Positions 14,850 to 20,549 of a DNA stretch of 36,704 nucleotides are shown here, in pieces. Numbering within the stretch: position 1 is the first letter of the stretch; each line of letters starts with the position of its first letter. The notes under the pieces were generated by a model that saw only the letters and a list, made by a program, of their open reading frames with translations, was not told the DNA's origin and did not search any database. The translations under genes were made by a program, and so were the position numbers. This stretch comes from a virus: the IMG/VR virus record IMGVR_UViG_3300032893_000178, positions 1 through 36,704 of that record; one strand, given 5' to 3'.

Positions 14850-15366
14850 TCAGCGCCTCAATAACCTTCTTAGCTTCTTCGACTGTATCTATAGTCCGTT
14901 TACCTAAAATAGTTTCCACTAGGTCAATCTGAGTGTTGTAGCTGTCAACCTTATTGGTTTTCATCAGTTGCCAGACATCTTGTTTAGCTTTAGCCAATTT
15001 CGGGTCAGTACCCTGAGCTTTGTTTATCTCATCGACTGAAGCGACTGAATCAATAACGCCAATTCCCAACATCGCTAGAGCACGTCCTACGGCGCTTGTC
15101 TCGGCGTTTTCGAGTGCAGCCGTCTTATTTATGAAGCCAGCGCCTTTAACAGCTTGTGAGTAGCCTGTGAAAGTCCTAGCAGGGTTTGCCATATCAGGAA
15201 AGACGGTGGCTTTAACTATCACCACATCGCTTAGTGGGTCGCTGATTAAATCGGTCACAATCGAGCCGTTAGGATAATTCTCGTTAAAGTAAATAATCCT
15301 GTCGCTGACTAAAACATATTGTGAGCCTTTAATGTCTATGGCTTTGTCTCTAAGTTGCTTATCCAT
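14839..15366 (-). CDS. Single-strand annealing protein candidate (DdrA/Rad52-ERF-like)
   Basis: 175 residues. The segment GYSQAVKGAGFINKTAALEN followed by AETSAVGRALAMLGIG (69-103) matches the conserved part of phage single-strand annealing/DdrA-like proteins: an SxVN-like strand, then TA-LENAETSAxGRAL. The beta-rich N-terminus (YVLVSDRIIYFNENYPNG) is also like theirs. These proteins anneal complementary single strands in recombination-dependent replication or repair. No exonuclease partner is visible nearby. The ATG start at 15366 is two bases after the preceding gene. Confidence 0.75.
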   Translation of the reverse strand: MDKQLRDKAIDIKGSQYVLVSDRIIYFNENYPNGSIVTDLISDPLSDVVIVKATVFPDMANPARTFTGYSQAVKGAGFINKTAALENAETSAVGRALAMLGIGVIDSVASVDEINKAQGTDPKLAKAKQDVWQLMKTNKVDSYNTQIDLVETILGKRTIDTVEEAKKVIEALSEK

Positions 15367-15368
15367 TT

Positions 15369-15563
15369 TTACTCCCAGCCTTGATAGTCAACAGGTTCTC
15401 TGTCGCCGTCAATACTATTAATATATTCCCAATACGATAACTTAGGTTCTACTTTTTTGGGTACTAAAGTTAGCGCTTCAACGTCCACATCCATGTCGTA
15501 TAGCTCGGCTTGGTCGTAGAGGTCGTCTAAAATCTCGGTTATATCACGAATTTCATCACTCAT
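15369..15563 (-). CDS. Acidic hypothetical protein, 64 aa
   Basis: Very acidic, Asp/Glu/Tyr-rich, with ITEILDDLYDQAELYDMDVD and a C-terminal SYWEYINSIDGDREPVDYQG. It has an ATG start overlapping the gene upstream. The composition resembles phage DNA-mimic or inhibitor proteins, but that is only a compositional remark. Confidence 0.55.
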   Translation of the reverse strand: MSDEIRDITEILDDLYDQAELYDMDVDVEALTLVPKKVEPKLSYWEYINSIDGDREPVDYQGWE

Positions 15564-15684
15564 CTTCGCTCCATAAATCGACTAGTTCCTCTAGCTTATC
15601 AGCCAGCTCGTCAATTATCTGGCTTTCCTTGTCTAGCTCTGCGATTAGTTCTTCTATTTTATCGGTAATCGGTTTAATGTCCAT
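15556..15684 (-). CDS. Small acidic coiled-coil protein, 42 aa
   Basis: The frame could start at 15738, but the ATG at 15684 has a GGAG site six bases upstream and fits the operon overlaps. The product is one long acidic helix with leucine/isoleucine spacing (KIEELIAELDKESQIIDELA), a SlyX-like coiled coil in shape only. It overlaps both neighbours. Function unknown. Confidence 0.5.
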   Translation of the reverse strand: MDIKPITDKIEELIAELDKESQIIDELADKLEELVDLWSEDE

Positions 15685-15931
15685 GTTGTCTCCAATACGC
15701 ACTGTCCTCTTCGGGTGAAGCGTACTCATCAGCTCCAACCGGCATCCGGCAGCGCTTACAGTGCGGTGACTTAATTATGTAATATCTGTCGTCGTCAAGC
15801 TCACGGTGGAATGTATAGACAGTCTTGCCGTGCCCATTGACGCATTTATCGGCATTAGGATAGATGTCAGCTAGAATCTTGGCTGACTTCTTACCTATAT
15901 TTAAATAATCTATTCCTGACTCATCAATCAT
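15674..15931 (-). CDS. First gene of the leftward operon; small protein with a CxxC, 85 aa
   Basis: The ATG at 15931 has an AAAGGA site and is the first gene after the divergent promoter region. It begins MIDESGIDYLNIGKKSAKIL and has a C-terminal HCKRCRMPVGADEYASPEED, where one CxxC and nearby His may hold zinc. As the operon's first gene it is probably made early; the function is not recognisable. Confidence 0.65.
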   Translation of the reverse strand: MIDESGIDYLNIGKKSAKILADIYPNADKCVNGHGKTVYTFHRELDDDRYYIIKSPHCKRCRMPVGADEYASPEEDSAYWRQHGH

Positions 15932-15958
15932 AGTGCTATCCTTTCACTACTAAGCATA

Positions 15959-15987
15959 AGTTTAACACAATTGCTCAGTTAATGCAA
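15959..15987 (-). promoter_or_regulatory. Leftward sigma70-like promoter (proximal)
   Basis: On the minus strand TTGCAT (15987-15982) and TAAACT (15964-15959) are 17 bases apart, about 30 bases before the ATG at 15931. It is the closest match to a promoter for the first leftward gene. Confidence 0.5.
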
Positions 15988-15992
15988 GTATA

Positions 15993-16020
15993 TTTATATA
16001 CTACATAATGTTATTGACAA
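15993..16020 (-). promoter_or_regulatory. Leftward sigma70-like promoter (distal), overlapping the rightward promoter
   Basis: On the minus strand TTGTCA (16020-16015) and TATAAA (15998-15993) are 16 bases apart. Its -35 element shares bases with the rightward -35 element (TTGACA, 16014-16019), so both cannot be bound at once. Confidence 0.5.
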
Positions 16021-16042
16021 TATACTGCTTATGTCGTACAAT
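16014..16042 (+). promoter_or_regulatory. Rightward sigma70 promoter for the plus-strand gene
   Basis: TTGACA (16014-16019) and TACAAT (16037-16042) at an ideal 17-base spacing, followed 33 bases later by the ATG of the 66-aa gene. It is the best sigma70 match in the window. Confidence 0.7.
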
Positions 16043-16074
16043 CTGCCGTTATTAACTTAATTTAAGGATAGTAT

Positions 16075-16275
16075 ATGACACCTTATGAAGCTGACAATCA
16101 GTTCTACATAGAAGATGCTGAACTAAGAGCCGCTATGTATCGTGATAAACGATTAAAGCTTGAAGTCATTGAGCCTCGCACTGAAGAGATTGCCGAGCAT
16201 ATCGGTCAATTAATGTTGGGTGAGGAACACTGGAATCATAAAGCTACAATAGCTCGTAAATTAACTAACGCTTAA
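16075..16275 (+). CDS. Plus-strand acidic hypothetical protein, 66 aa
   Basis: It lies directly behind the strong rightward promoter, and the ATG has an AAGGA site seven bases upstream. The product is charged and helical (EDAELRAAMYRDKRLKLEVI, HIGQLMLGEEHWNHKATIAR), with no DNA-binding motif that can be named. As the only well-supported plus-strand gene, divergent from the long operon, it is a plausible early regulator or host-takeover protein; that role is context-based inference. A structured stretch begins eight bases after its stop. Confidence 0.7.
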   Translation: MTPYEADNQFYIEDAELRAAMYRDKRLKLEVIEPRTEEIAEHIGQLMLGEEHWNHKATIARKLTNA

Positions 16276-16282
16276 TATTTTT

Positions 16283-16496
16283 CCCATTAAGCCACCCTAC
16301 CCTGTGCTTAGTTTTGGCGTGTGTTTAATGGTGACTTTAACGATGACGGTGGCATCTCATAATGGGCATTGTTGGTAGCTCTAGCTTCGTTTTTAATGCG
16401 CCTTGTATACAGGAGCCTATTGCTGTCCACTAAAGCTACCAGCAGTTGACCTGGTTGACGTACAGTTATTTATGACGGTATTTTTGTACCCATAAA
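16283..16496 (+). ncRNA. Candidate structured RNA of unknown class (three consecutive stem-loops)
   Basis: Stem I: CCCATTA (16283-16289) and GCCACC (16291-16296) pair with TAATGGG (16360-16366) and GGTGGC (16348-16353). Stem II: a 12-bp arm, 16369-16380 with 16434-16445, with two U-G pairs that hold only on plus-strand RNA; the minus copy would have A-C mismatches. Stem III: TTTATG-GGTA with TACC-CATAAA (16469-16496), with a two-base AC bulge. An alternative pairing CCATTAA/TTAATGG (16284-16290 with 16325-16331) competes with stem I. No long frame covers it. It is not a tRNA and does not match a class I can name. It may be a 3' element of the 66-aa gene's transcript or an independent RNA. Confidence 0.5.
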
Positions 16497-16588
16497 GCCA
16501 TTATAACATTTAGGTGGCGTATTATCAGAGCCAGGATTATACTCACTATGAGGTAGTCGTGCAAAGTTAAAGTGCTTGCTAGCTAATG

Positions 16589-16616
16589 TTGACATAACTT
16601 TTAAATACGCTATATT
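16589..16616 (+). promoter_or_regulatory. Plus-strand sigma70-like promoter before a terminator
   Basis: TTGACA (16589-16594) and TATATT (16611-16616) with 16-base spacing. An intrinsic terminator starts about 20 bases after the predicted start site, so the default product would be an RNA of roughly 45 bases. Confidence 0.5.
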
Positions 16617-16641
16617 AAGAGTTAGCCAAACAAGTAGCTAG

Positions 16642-16668
16642 ACCGTCCGCAAGGACGGTTTTCTATTT
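16642..16668 (+). terminator. Plus-strand intrinsic terminator
   Basis: ACCGTCC pairs with GGACGGT around a GCAA tetraloop, followed by TTTCTATTT. The perfect 7-bp stem, GNRA loop and T-tract are typical. No A-run precedes it, so it acts on the plus strand only. It lies between a promoter (16589-16616) and three tiny plus-strand frames. Confidence 0.85.
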
Positions 16669-16726
16669 ACCAAACAAGCAGTAAATAGTACTAGTATCTT
16701 AAACCTCACTAGGTTAACATGTCAAT

Positions 16727-16843
16727 ATGACTGACTTAGAAAAAGATAAATTAGTCATTCAAATACTTTTAGAGCAAGAGTTACATTGGAAAGTCCGTGC
16801 TGCCTTGCAAAACCTATACAGAATCTTAAGCTATTGGAGTTAG
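16727..16843 (+). CDS. Tiny plus-strand frame, 38 aa
   Basis: ATG at 16727, stop at 16843. The product is an amphipathic helix (MTDLEKDKLVIQILLEQELH...), charged at the start and Trp/Tyr-rich at the end. The ribosome site is weak (AGG 13 bases upstream). Its stop is one base before the next ATG, and the ribosome site of that gene lies in its end, which supports pairing of the two frames. Confidence 0.4.
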   Translation: MTDLEKDKLVIQILLEQELHWKVRAALQNLYRILSYWS

Positions 16844-16844
16844 T

Positions 16845-16937
16845 ATGTTTGGTTGGATTTTAATTATTGGGTCTATATCGGCGCTAGTTATTTTAGTTTT
16901 TAAAAAATCTGAGGATGATGATAGAGACGACTATTGA
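16845..16937 (+). CDS. Tiny plus-strand membrane peptide, 30 aa
   Basis: ATG at 16845 with an ideal GGAG site six bases upstream. The first 18 residues (FGWILIIGSISALVILVF) form one transmembrane helix, followed by KK and an acidic tail (SEDDDRDDY). This is the layout of small toxin-like or membrane regulator peptides, but no family is recognised. It directly follows the 38-aa frame. Confidence 0.5.
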   Translation: MFGWILIIGSISALVILVFKKSEDDDRDDY

Positions 16938-16961
16938 CAGCTCAACTCACAGTGCTATATT
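16934..16961 (+). promoter_or_regulatory. Possible plus-strand promoter
   Basis: TTGACA (16934-16939) and TATATT (16956-16961) with 16-base spacing, starting at the stop of the 30-aa peptide and about 45 bases before the 54-aa frame. A further TTGACA at 16975 lacks a good -10 element. Confidence 0.4.
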
Positions 16962-17005
16962 TAGCTCACTACTATTGACAGACTCGACCACAGTAGTCCC
17001 TAATT

Positions 17006-17170
17006 ATGAATATTTTTAAGCAATTTACAGCGCTTTCAGACGCTAAAAAACGCTCTAAGGTAATATCTATCTACTTACAGCCCAAAACGCTGCCCAAGCC
17101 CCTGCTTGAAGCTGAGGGTGCCCGTCCTGGCCGCAAAGAACTACGGGCTAGATTGTTCTACCAAATTTAG
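17006..17170 (+). CDS. Possible plus-strand basic peptide, 54 aa
   Basis: A 54-codon frame behind the promoter candidate at 16934, ending in a 4-base convergent overlap with the minus-strand gene at 17167. The product is basic (SDAKKRSKVISIYL, EGARPGRKELRARLF). No ribosome site is visible, so translation is doubtful; it could be chance. If it is not a gene, 16938-17166 holds no other feature that I can see. Confidence 0.35.
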   Translation: MNIFKQFTALSDAKKRSKVISIYLQPKTLPKPLLEAEGARPGRKELRARLFYQI

Positions 17171-17391
17171 AGCGGGTCGGTATCTTTAGCTCTGCCGACG
17201 TGTCTTAGTAAGTCCCGACCGGCAATGTCTGGGACTGGTTTCATAAGCGCTACTTTACCCATTGCTAACTCGTAGTCAACTCGGCGGCGTTCGTATTCGT
17301 CATACTCTAAGAGAGTTTTATCTATATCATCAAAGATTTTCTTATCGGGGTCTTTGATTGGCCGGATGTTTTGGTTTTGTGAAGCTTCCAT
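17167..17391 (-). CDS. Last gene of the leftward unit, hypothetical, 74 aa
   Basis: Charged helical protein (PDKKIFDDIDKTLLEYDEYE) with no recognised family and no membrane segment. Its start overlaps the upstream gene's stop by one base, so it belongs to the lysis-end operon. No terminator with a U-tract is visible after it. Confidence 0.55.
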   Translation of the reverse strand: MEASQNQNIRPIKDPDKKIFDDIDKTLLEYDEYERRRVDYELAMGKVALMKPVPDIAGRDLLRHVGRAKDTDPL

Positions 17392-17594
17392 TAGCCACGC
17401 CGTTCTTGGTCCTCAATAGCTCGCTTGAAGTGAGTCGACATGTATTCTTCGGGTGTTTGGGTGTGCCGCTTAGTGACTAGTTCCAGCGCAAATTCACCTA
17501 AGCCCTTAGCAATGTCCCACCAATTTACAATCTTATTTAAGTTAAAGCCTTTGTCCGGCTCCCAAAACCAATCATAGTTATCACCCTCTTTCAT
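17391..17594 (-). CDS. Hypothetical protein, 67 aa
   Basis: Trp-rich N-terminus (NYDWFWEPDKGFNLNKIVNW) and a charged C-terminal helix (TPEEYMSTHFKRAIEDQERR). The ATG overlaps the stop of the cysteine-peptidase-like gene. It is soluble by composition, with a possible amphipathic helix. Function unknown; it lies among the lysis genes. Confidence 0.55.
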   Translation of the reverse strand: MKEGDNYDWFWEPDKGFNLNKIVNWWDIAKGLGEFALELVTKRHTQTPEEYMSTHFKRAIEDQERRG

Positions 17595-18322
17595 GTTAGT
17601 GCTGCTAAATCTGTTTTCAGGGTAGGTAAATCAAAATTTTCTAAGGATTTGCCGCCGGTTAGAAACTCTGTGGATAAATAGACAACTCCTTCATCCATGT
17701 AAACTCTTAAGAACTTCCAGGTCATTTTTTGGATTTTACCCCAAGAAACAACATAGCAATAAGTCGAGCTATAACCTACAGCTGATACATAGTGGCCACC
17801 GACAATCTTGCCGCCAGGCTTATAATGCCAGGATTGACCGGCGTTAAATTGGTCCATTGCGTAATCTGGAAACTGAAAACCTATGCCGACCGCTCCGAAT
17901 AAGTAAATGGCTTCTTTAACTTCTTGGACATTACCAGGCGTAATAGCGACGTAGGCTCCGACTTTGTGCCTAACACCCTGAGCGTCTATTACACCGGTCT
18001 TTTTTCTATATGAGGCAGCCACTTGCATATCTGTACCGTTATCTGTGTTAGGGTCATTAGGGTTAAAGCCCGTGACCTTGCTGTAGTCGCTTAGTACGCT
18101 TTTATCTGAAAAGACGACGTTCTTTCCGGCTTCGTGATTCCAGCTCATTGTCTCATGCCCTGCACCAGCCCAGACGCAATCTCCATATTGGTCGTTTCCT
18201 AGCATACCCCAAGATAAATCTGTGGCTTTTTCTGAGGTCGGGATAGACGGTAGACTCTTATAGTCAGCGAATTTGAGTTTAACTGAATCTAATCTAGCCG
18301 GTGTTTTACCAAGCTTATACAT
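17591..18322 (-). CDS. Papain-like cysteine peptidase (C1/C39-type fold) candidate
   Basis: 243 residues. NDQYGDCVWAGAGHE (43-57) places the likely nucleophile C49 at the start of a helix. VGGHYVSAVGY (174-184) gives H177 and the following strand, and VVSWGK (191-196) is where papain has NSWG, with the usual Asn replaced. Order and spacing are those of papain-like peptidases. No signal peptide is visible. Close to the holin and CHAP genes, it may be a second lysis enzyme or a virion peptidase. A 110-base intergenic stretch with a three-way-junction fold separates it from the holin gene. Confidence 0.6.
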   Translation of the reverse strand: MYKLGKTPARLDSVKLKFADYKSLPSIPTSEKATDLSWGMLGNDQYGDCVWAGAGHETMSWNHEAGKNVVFSDKSVLSDYSKVTGFNPNDPNTDNGTDMQVAASYRKKTGVIDAQGVRHKVGAYVAITPGNVQEVKEAIYLFGAVGIGFQFPDYAMDQFNAGQSWHYKPGGKIVGGHYVSAVGYSSTYCYVVSWGKIQKMTWKFLRVYMDEGVVYLSTEFLTGGKSLENFDLPTLKTDLAALT

Positions 18323-18371
18323 AATTCAATTCTACACCTGAGTGCTTTTGAGGGGTATTGTACACTCTACA

Positions 18372-18425
18372 ACGCTGCCAGTGGATAGCAGACTGGCCCT
18401 AGTTTTTTAACTAATATTCCAGCGT
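18372..18425. other. Predicted three-way-junction fold in the holin/peptidase intergenic region
   Basis: ACGCTG (18372-18377) pairs with CAGCGT (18420-18425), enclosing CCAGT/ACTGG (18378-18382 with 18392-18396) and TAGTT/AACTA (18400-18404 with 18409-18413, TTTT loop). All 16 pairs are Watson-Crick. No U-tract follows on the minus strand, so it is not an ordinary terminator, and it lacks the hammerhead core. It may regulate expression of the peptidase-like gene. Confidence 0.45.
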
Positions 18426-18432
18426 CCTTATT

Positions 18433-18627
18433 TTAAAGGTTAGTCAGTGTACTAAGTATCAGCTGATAGACGGCCGCCACACCAGCCCAACCAGCCGCAC
18501 TCCAAGCCGCTGAAGTCCAAGTCAAACCAGTCAATTTAAAGTAACCGGCCACCGCCATAACGAACACTAGTAAGGTCCGTTCAGCACCGTGTATTAATTG
18601 TTGTTTGGTGGGCATAGAAAAATTCAT
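18433..18627 (-). CDS. Holin candidate
   Basis: 64 residues with two hydrophobic segments (about 18-33, TLLVFVMAVAGYFKL, and 41-60, WSAAGWAGVAAVYQLILST). They are joined by a short Thr/Trp turn, and the N-terminus is polar. This resembles small two-helix r1t-type holins, which permeabilise the membrane to release endolysin. It follows the CHAP endolysin gene with one small gene between. The AAGGAG ribosome site lies in the end of the upstream 25-aa frame, showing coupling. Other membrane proteins nearby (19385-20155) are alternative holin candidates. Confidence 0.65.
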   Translation of the reverse strand: MNFSMPTKQQLIHGAERTLLVFVMAVAGYFKLTGLTWTSAAWSAAGWAGVAAVYQLILSTLTNL

Positions 18628-18701
18628 TTCTGCTCCTTATTAGGCGACACCTTAGCCGCTAGTTTAAATAATTTTGAACCTAACCAACTTCTAACTTTCA
18701 T
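18624..18701 (-). CDS. Basic amphipathic peptide, 25 aa
   Basis: ATG at 18701 with an ideal AAGGAG site four bases upstream, and an ATGA overlap with the holin start. The product MKVRSWLGSKLFKLAAKVSP is a basic amphipathic helix resembling membrane-active peptides. It may tune holin translation or act in lysis. Confidence 0.55.
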   Translation of the reverse strand: MKVRSWLGSKLFKLAAKVSPNKEQK

Positions 18702-18709
18702 ATAACTCC

Positions 18710-19375
18710 TTACTTAATGATTGCTTCAGTCCCCTTGACCCAGATTGTGCCCTTCCCGAACATCTGCGTATCTATAACAACTGCGTAATCCCCGACCCAA
18801 GCGTCAATCTTGTAGGTTAAGCCTGGCGGAAATTGGTGAGGAGCCAAGACAGCTTTTTGGTCACTAGTATTTGGTCGAAGCAACGAACCGACATAATAAA
18901 GTCGCCAAGTCAGGACACTTGAGGGCAAGAAAACAGTTGACCTAGCTGGCGGTGGTGAAGGTATTGGTGTAGAACCTTTATATCGCCAAATTGCGGCTAC
19001 TCTTGAGGTTGGTATAGCTCGCCAAACACCAATAGCGCTTTTGCCTAGCCCATCGGCACTCCCTGTGGCGTTCTGCTCGAGTAGCCAGATACCTGAAGCA
19101 TCTGAATGGTCAAAAATACCGATATGCCCATAAGGATTGCCTGGCAGTCCGTAAAGAACCACCACATCACCAGGCTGGTAATTATTTACTCTTTCAAAGT
19201 TGCCAGCAAAAGCTGTAGACGGGTGTTGAGCATAGTCTATAGCATTACCATAGACCCCATTAACTCCTAATTCATGGCAGTATTCTTCAATTAAGTCAAC
19301 GCACTGAAAAGCGTAGACATGGTCATAGTCTACTCGTCGGCCATTCCATTCATTTTTGAATTGTGCGTATGTCAT
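18710..19375 (-). CDS. CHAP-domain endolysin
   Basis: 221 residues. The CHAP domain (about 1-130) shows the catalytic C25 in FQCVDLIEEY, the histidine H84 in NPYGHIGIFDH and an acidic/Asn strand LLEQN (98-102). A Pro/Ser linker (135-145) leads to a C-terminal SH3-like wall-binding domain (148-221). CHAP enzymes cut peptidoglycan as amidase or endopeptidase. There is no signal peptide, so export needs a holin, and a holin candidate lies downstream. The ATG at 19375 is nine bases after the preceding gene. Confidence 0.85.
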   Translation of the reverse strand: MTYAQFKNEWNGRRVDYDHVYAFQCVDLIEEYCHELGVNGVYGNAIDYAQHPSTAFAGNFERVNNYQPGDVVVLYGLPGNPYGHIGIFDHSDASGIWLLEQNATGSADGLGKSAIGVWRAIPTSRVAAIWRYKGSTPIPSPPPARSTVFLPSSVLTWRLYYVGSLLRPNTSDQKAVLAPHQFPPGLTYKIDAWVGDYAVVIDTQMFGKGTIWVKGTEAIIK

Positions 19376-19384
19376 ACTATCCCC

Positions 19385-19639
19385 TTAATTTACCTTAGTT
19401 ATTATACAGCTATCGAGTGAGCTAATGACTTTTTGTTGCCGGTTCTCTTGGGTAAAGAACTTCGCCAAACAGAGGTCAAATTTGCGGGTATCAAGCGTGT
19501 TAGCTCTGGCCGCCGCCGTCCGACTATCTATCTTGTGGGTGATATTAACCATGTAGCCGATTGCTAGAATGTTCATAATAACTAGCAGCAACATGCCCGT
19601 CCAAGCGATACGTTCAATTGAGTCTTGAGTAATTTTCAT
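19385..19639 (-). CDS. Small membrane protein with N-terminal helix, 84 aa
   Basis: One strong transmembrane segment (about residues 12-30, AWTGMLLLVIMNILAIGYMV) followed by a charged soluble part with two cysteines. The topology resembles an inner-membrane spanin or accessory lysis protein, but no lipobox is present. It is directly upstream of the CHAP gene. Function inferred only from position. Confidence 0.55.
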   Translation of the reverse strand: MKITQDSIERIAWTGMLLLVIMNILAIGYMVNITHKIDSRTAAARANTLDTRKFDLCLAKFFTQENRQQKVISSLDSCIITKVN

Positions 19640-19641
19640 AG

Positions 19642-19974
19642 TTACTTATTAAAGAATTTTGTAAAAAATCCATATAGTATAGCGTTAAAGATAGCGATAG
19701 CAATCGCCCCTATTATTATAAACTTGGTGGATAATATAGCCTGGTTCTGTTGCAGTTGGCTGTCTTTTTTAATTTGGTTAATCTCAAACTGATTCATCTG
19801 GCCCTCTAACCTGGTTAACCGGCCAGCTTCAAGCACTTCAAATTGTCGGCGTAAATCGTTCACGTTAGTTATCAGCTCCGCTCTAGCTCCTTGAATGTCG
19901 GCCTTCAGTTCAAGCCTTGTGTTATTGAGTAAAGTTGCCAAATTATCGTTGGTCGTGCTCTTACCGTTTGTCAT
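19642..19974 (-). CDS. Coiled-coil protein with C-terminal membrane anchor, 110 aa
   Basis: A helical region (about 10-80, LKADIQGARAELITNVNDLR and following) of coiled-coil type precedes a single transmembrane helix at about 84-104 (FIIIGAIAIAIFNAILYGFF) and a Lys tail. The architecture is close to DUF1640-like or haemolysin XhlA-type phage proteins near lysis genes. It overlaps the 64-aa gene at 19961 by 14 bases. Confidence 0.6.
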   Translation of the reverse strand: MTNGKSTTNDNLATLLNNTRLELKADIQGARAELITNVNDLRRQFEVLEAGRLTRLEGQMNQFEINQIKKDSQLQQNQAILSTKFIIIGAIAIAIFNAILYGFFTKFFNK

Positions 19975-20155
19975 TATTTAACCCCAAGTGATTATGAATT
20001 TCTGTAATTTTCCTCTCATGCTCTCGATGTCGCTTCAGCCAAGCTCTACCCTTCCAAAAGTAAAGTGCGCCTGAAGCGATTATACCAGCCACCCAGTTCG
20101 GCCAGACCGGTACATAAATATCTTCATATACCCACCTGTGGATAAACGGTATCAT
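19961..20155 (-). CDS. Small membrane protein, 64 aa
   Basis: One hydrophobic segment (about 16-33, PVWPNWVAGIIASGALYFWK), a basic stretch (GRAWLKRHREHERK) and a polar tail. It is an accessory holin-like or structural membrane protein candidate in the lysis cluster. It shares a 4-base overlap with the gene before it. Confidence 0.55.
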   Translation of the reverse strand: MIPFIHRWVYEDIYVPVWPNWVAGIIASGALYFWKGRAWLKRHREHERKITEIHNHLGLNNDKR

Positions 20156-20406
20156 TTGATAAACCTCAACCCACCGGCTGAAGCTACTTTAGTTTGTAAG
20201 TTACTCATTTTCTTAGCCGCTTGTTTAGCTAGGACTTTAGCCTTAGCGGGATTAACCATTTTAACTCTAGCTAGACTATCAGCTGCGCCCTTAGCGTGGT
20301 CGGAGAAGTGGGATATATTATAGGTGACGGATTGTGAGGCGTGCTTATTGGTCATAGCTCTATCGGCTGGGGTAGGTGGTACATCAGAGGTAGCGTAAGT
20401 TTTCAT
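20152..20406 (-). CDS. Hypothetical basic protein, 84 aa
   Basis: Soluble, Ala/Lys-rich helical C-terminus (NPAKAKVLAKQAAKKMSNLQ) and a polar N-terminus. The ATG overlaps the preceding stop (AAATGA). Its composition resembles the small basic proteins just upstream (20403-21203), so it may belong with them as a virion or DNA-associated protein. Confidence 0.55.
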   Translation of the reverse strand: MKTYATSDVPPTPADRAMTNKHASQSVTYNISHFSDHAKGAADSLARVKMVNPAKAKVLAKQAAKKMSNLQTKVASAGGLRFIK

Positions 20407-20549
20407 TTACTTAATCCTTTAGCGGCGGTTTTAGCTGAAGCTAGTGGTAGTTTCTTCTTGGGTGTAGCCGCTTCAAATTCAGGTATATACTTCCTTAAAC
20501 TAGGTGTAGCGTAGAACTTAGCTCGTTGGGCTTGGCTCTTGAAGGGCAT
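20403..20549 (-). CDS. Small basic phage protein starting MPFKSQAQRAKFYA, 48 aa
   Basis: ATG at 20549 overlaps the preceding stop (TAATG), and its own TGA overlaps the next ATG. The N-terminus MPFKSQAQRAKFYA is a recurrent start of small phage and plasmid proteins (MPFKS-Q-R-F-A pattern) of unknown function. The rest is Ala/Lys-rich (AATPKKKLPLASAKTAAKG). It is a good candidate despite its size. Confidence 0.65.
   Translation of the reverse strand: MPFKSQAQRAKFYATPSLRKYIPEFEAATPKKKLPLASAKTAAKGLSK

Noticed and set aside
16374-16441. Possible tRNA: a 7-bp acceptor-like stem GGTAGCT/AGCTACC about 67 bases apart with an internal small hairpin
   Set aside because: There is no GTTCRANTC T-arm, no T before the putative anticodon and no D-arm. 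The pairing belongs to a longer 12-bp stem instead.
16469-16496. Stem III as an intrinsic terminator
   Set aside because: No T-tract follows on the plus strand and the loop, not the tail, holds the T-run; on the minus strand the sequence after it is not U-rich enough.
18372-18425. Hammerhead ribozyme
   Set aside because: The three-way junction is present, but neither strand has the CUGANGA and GAAA core.
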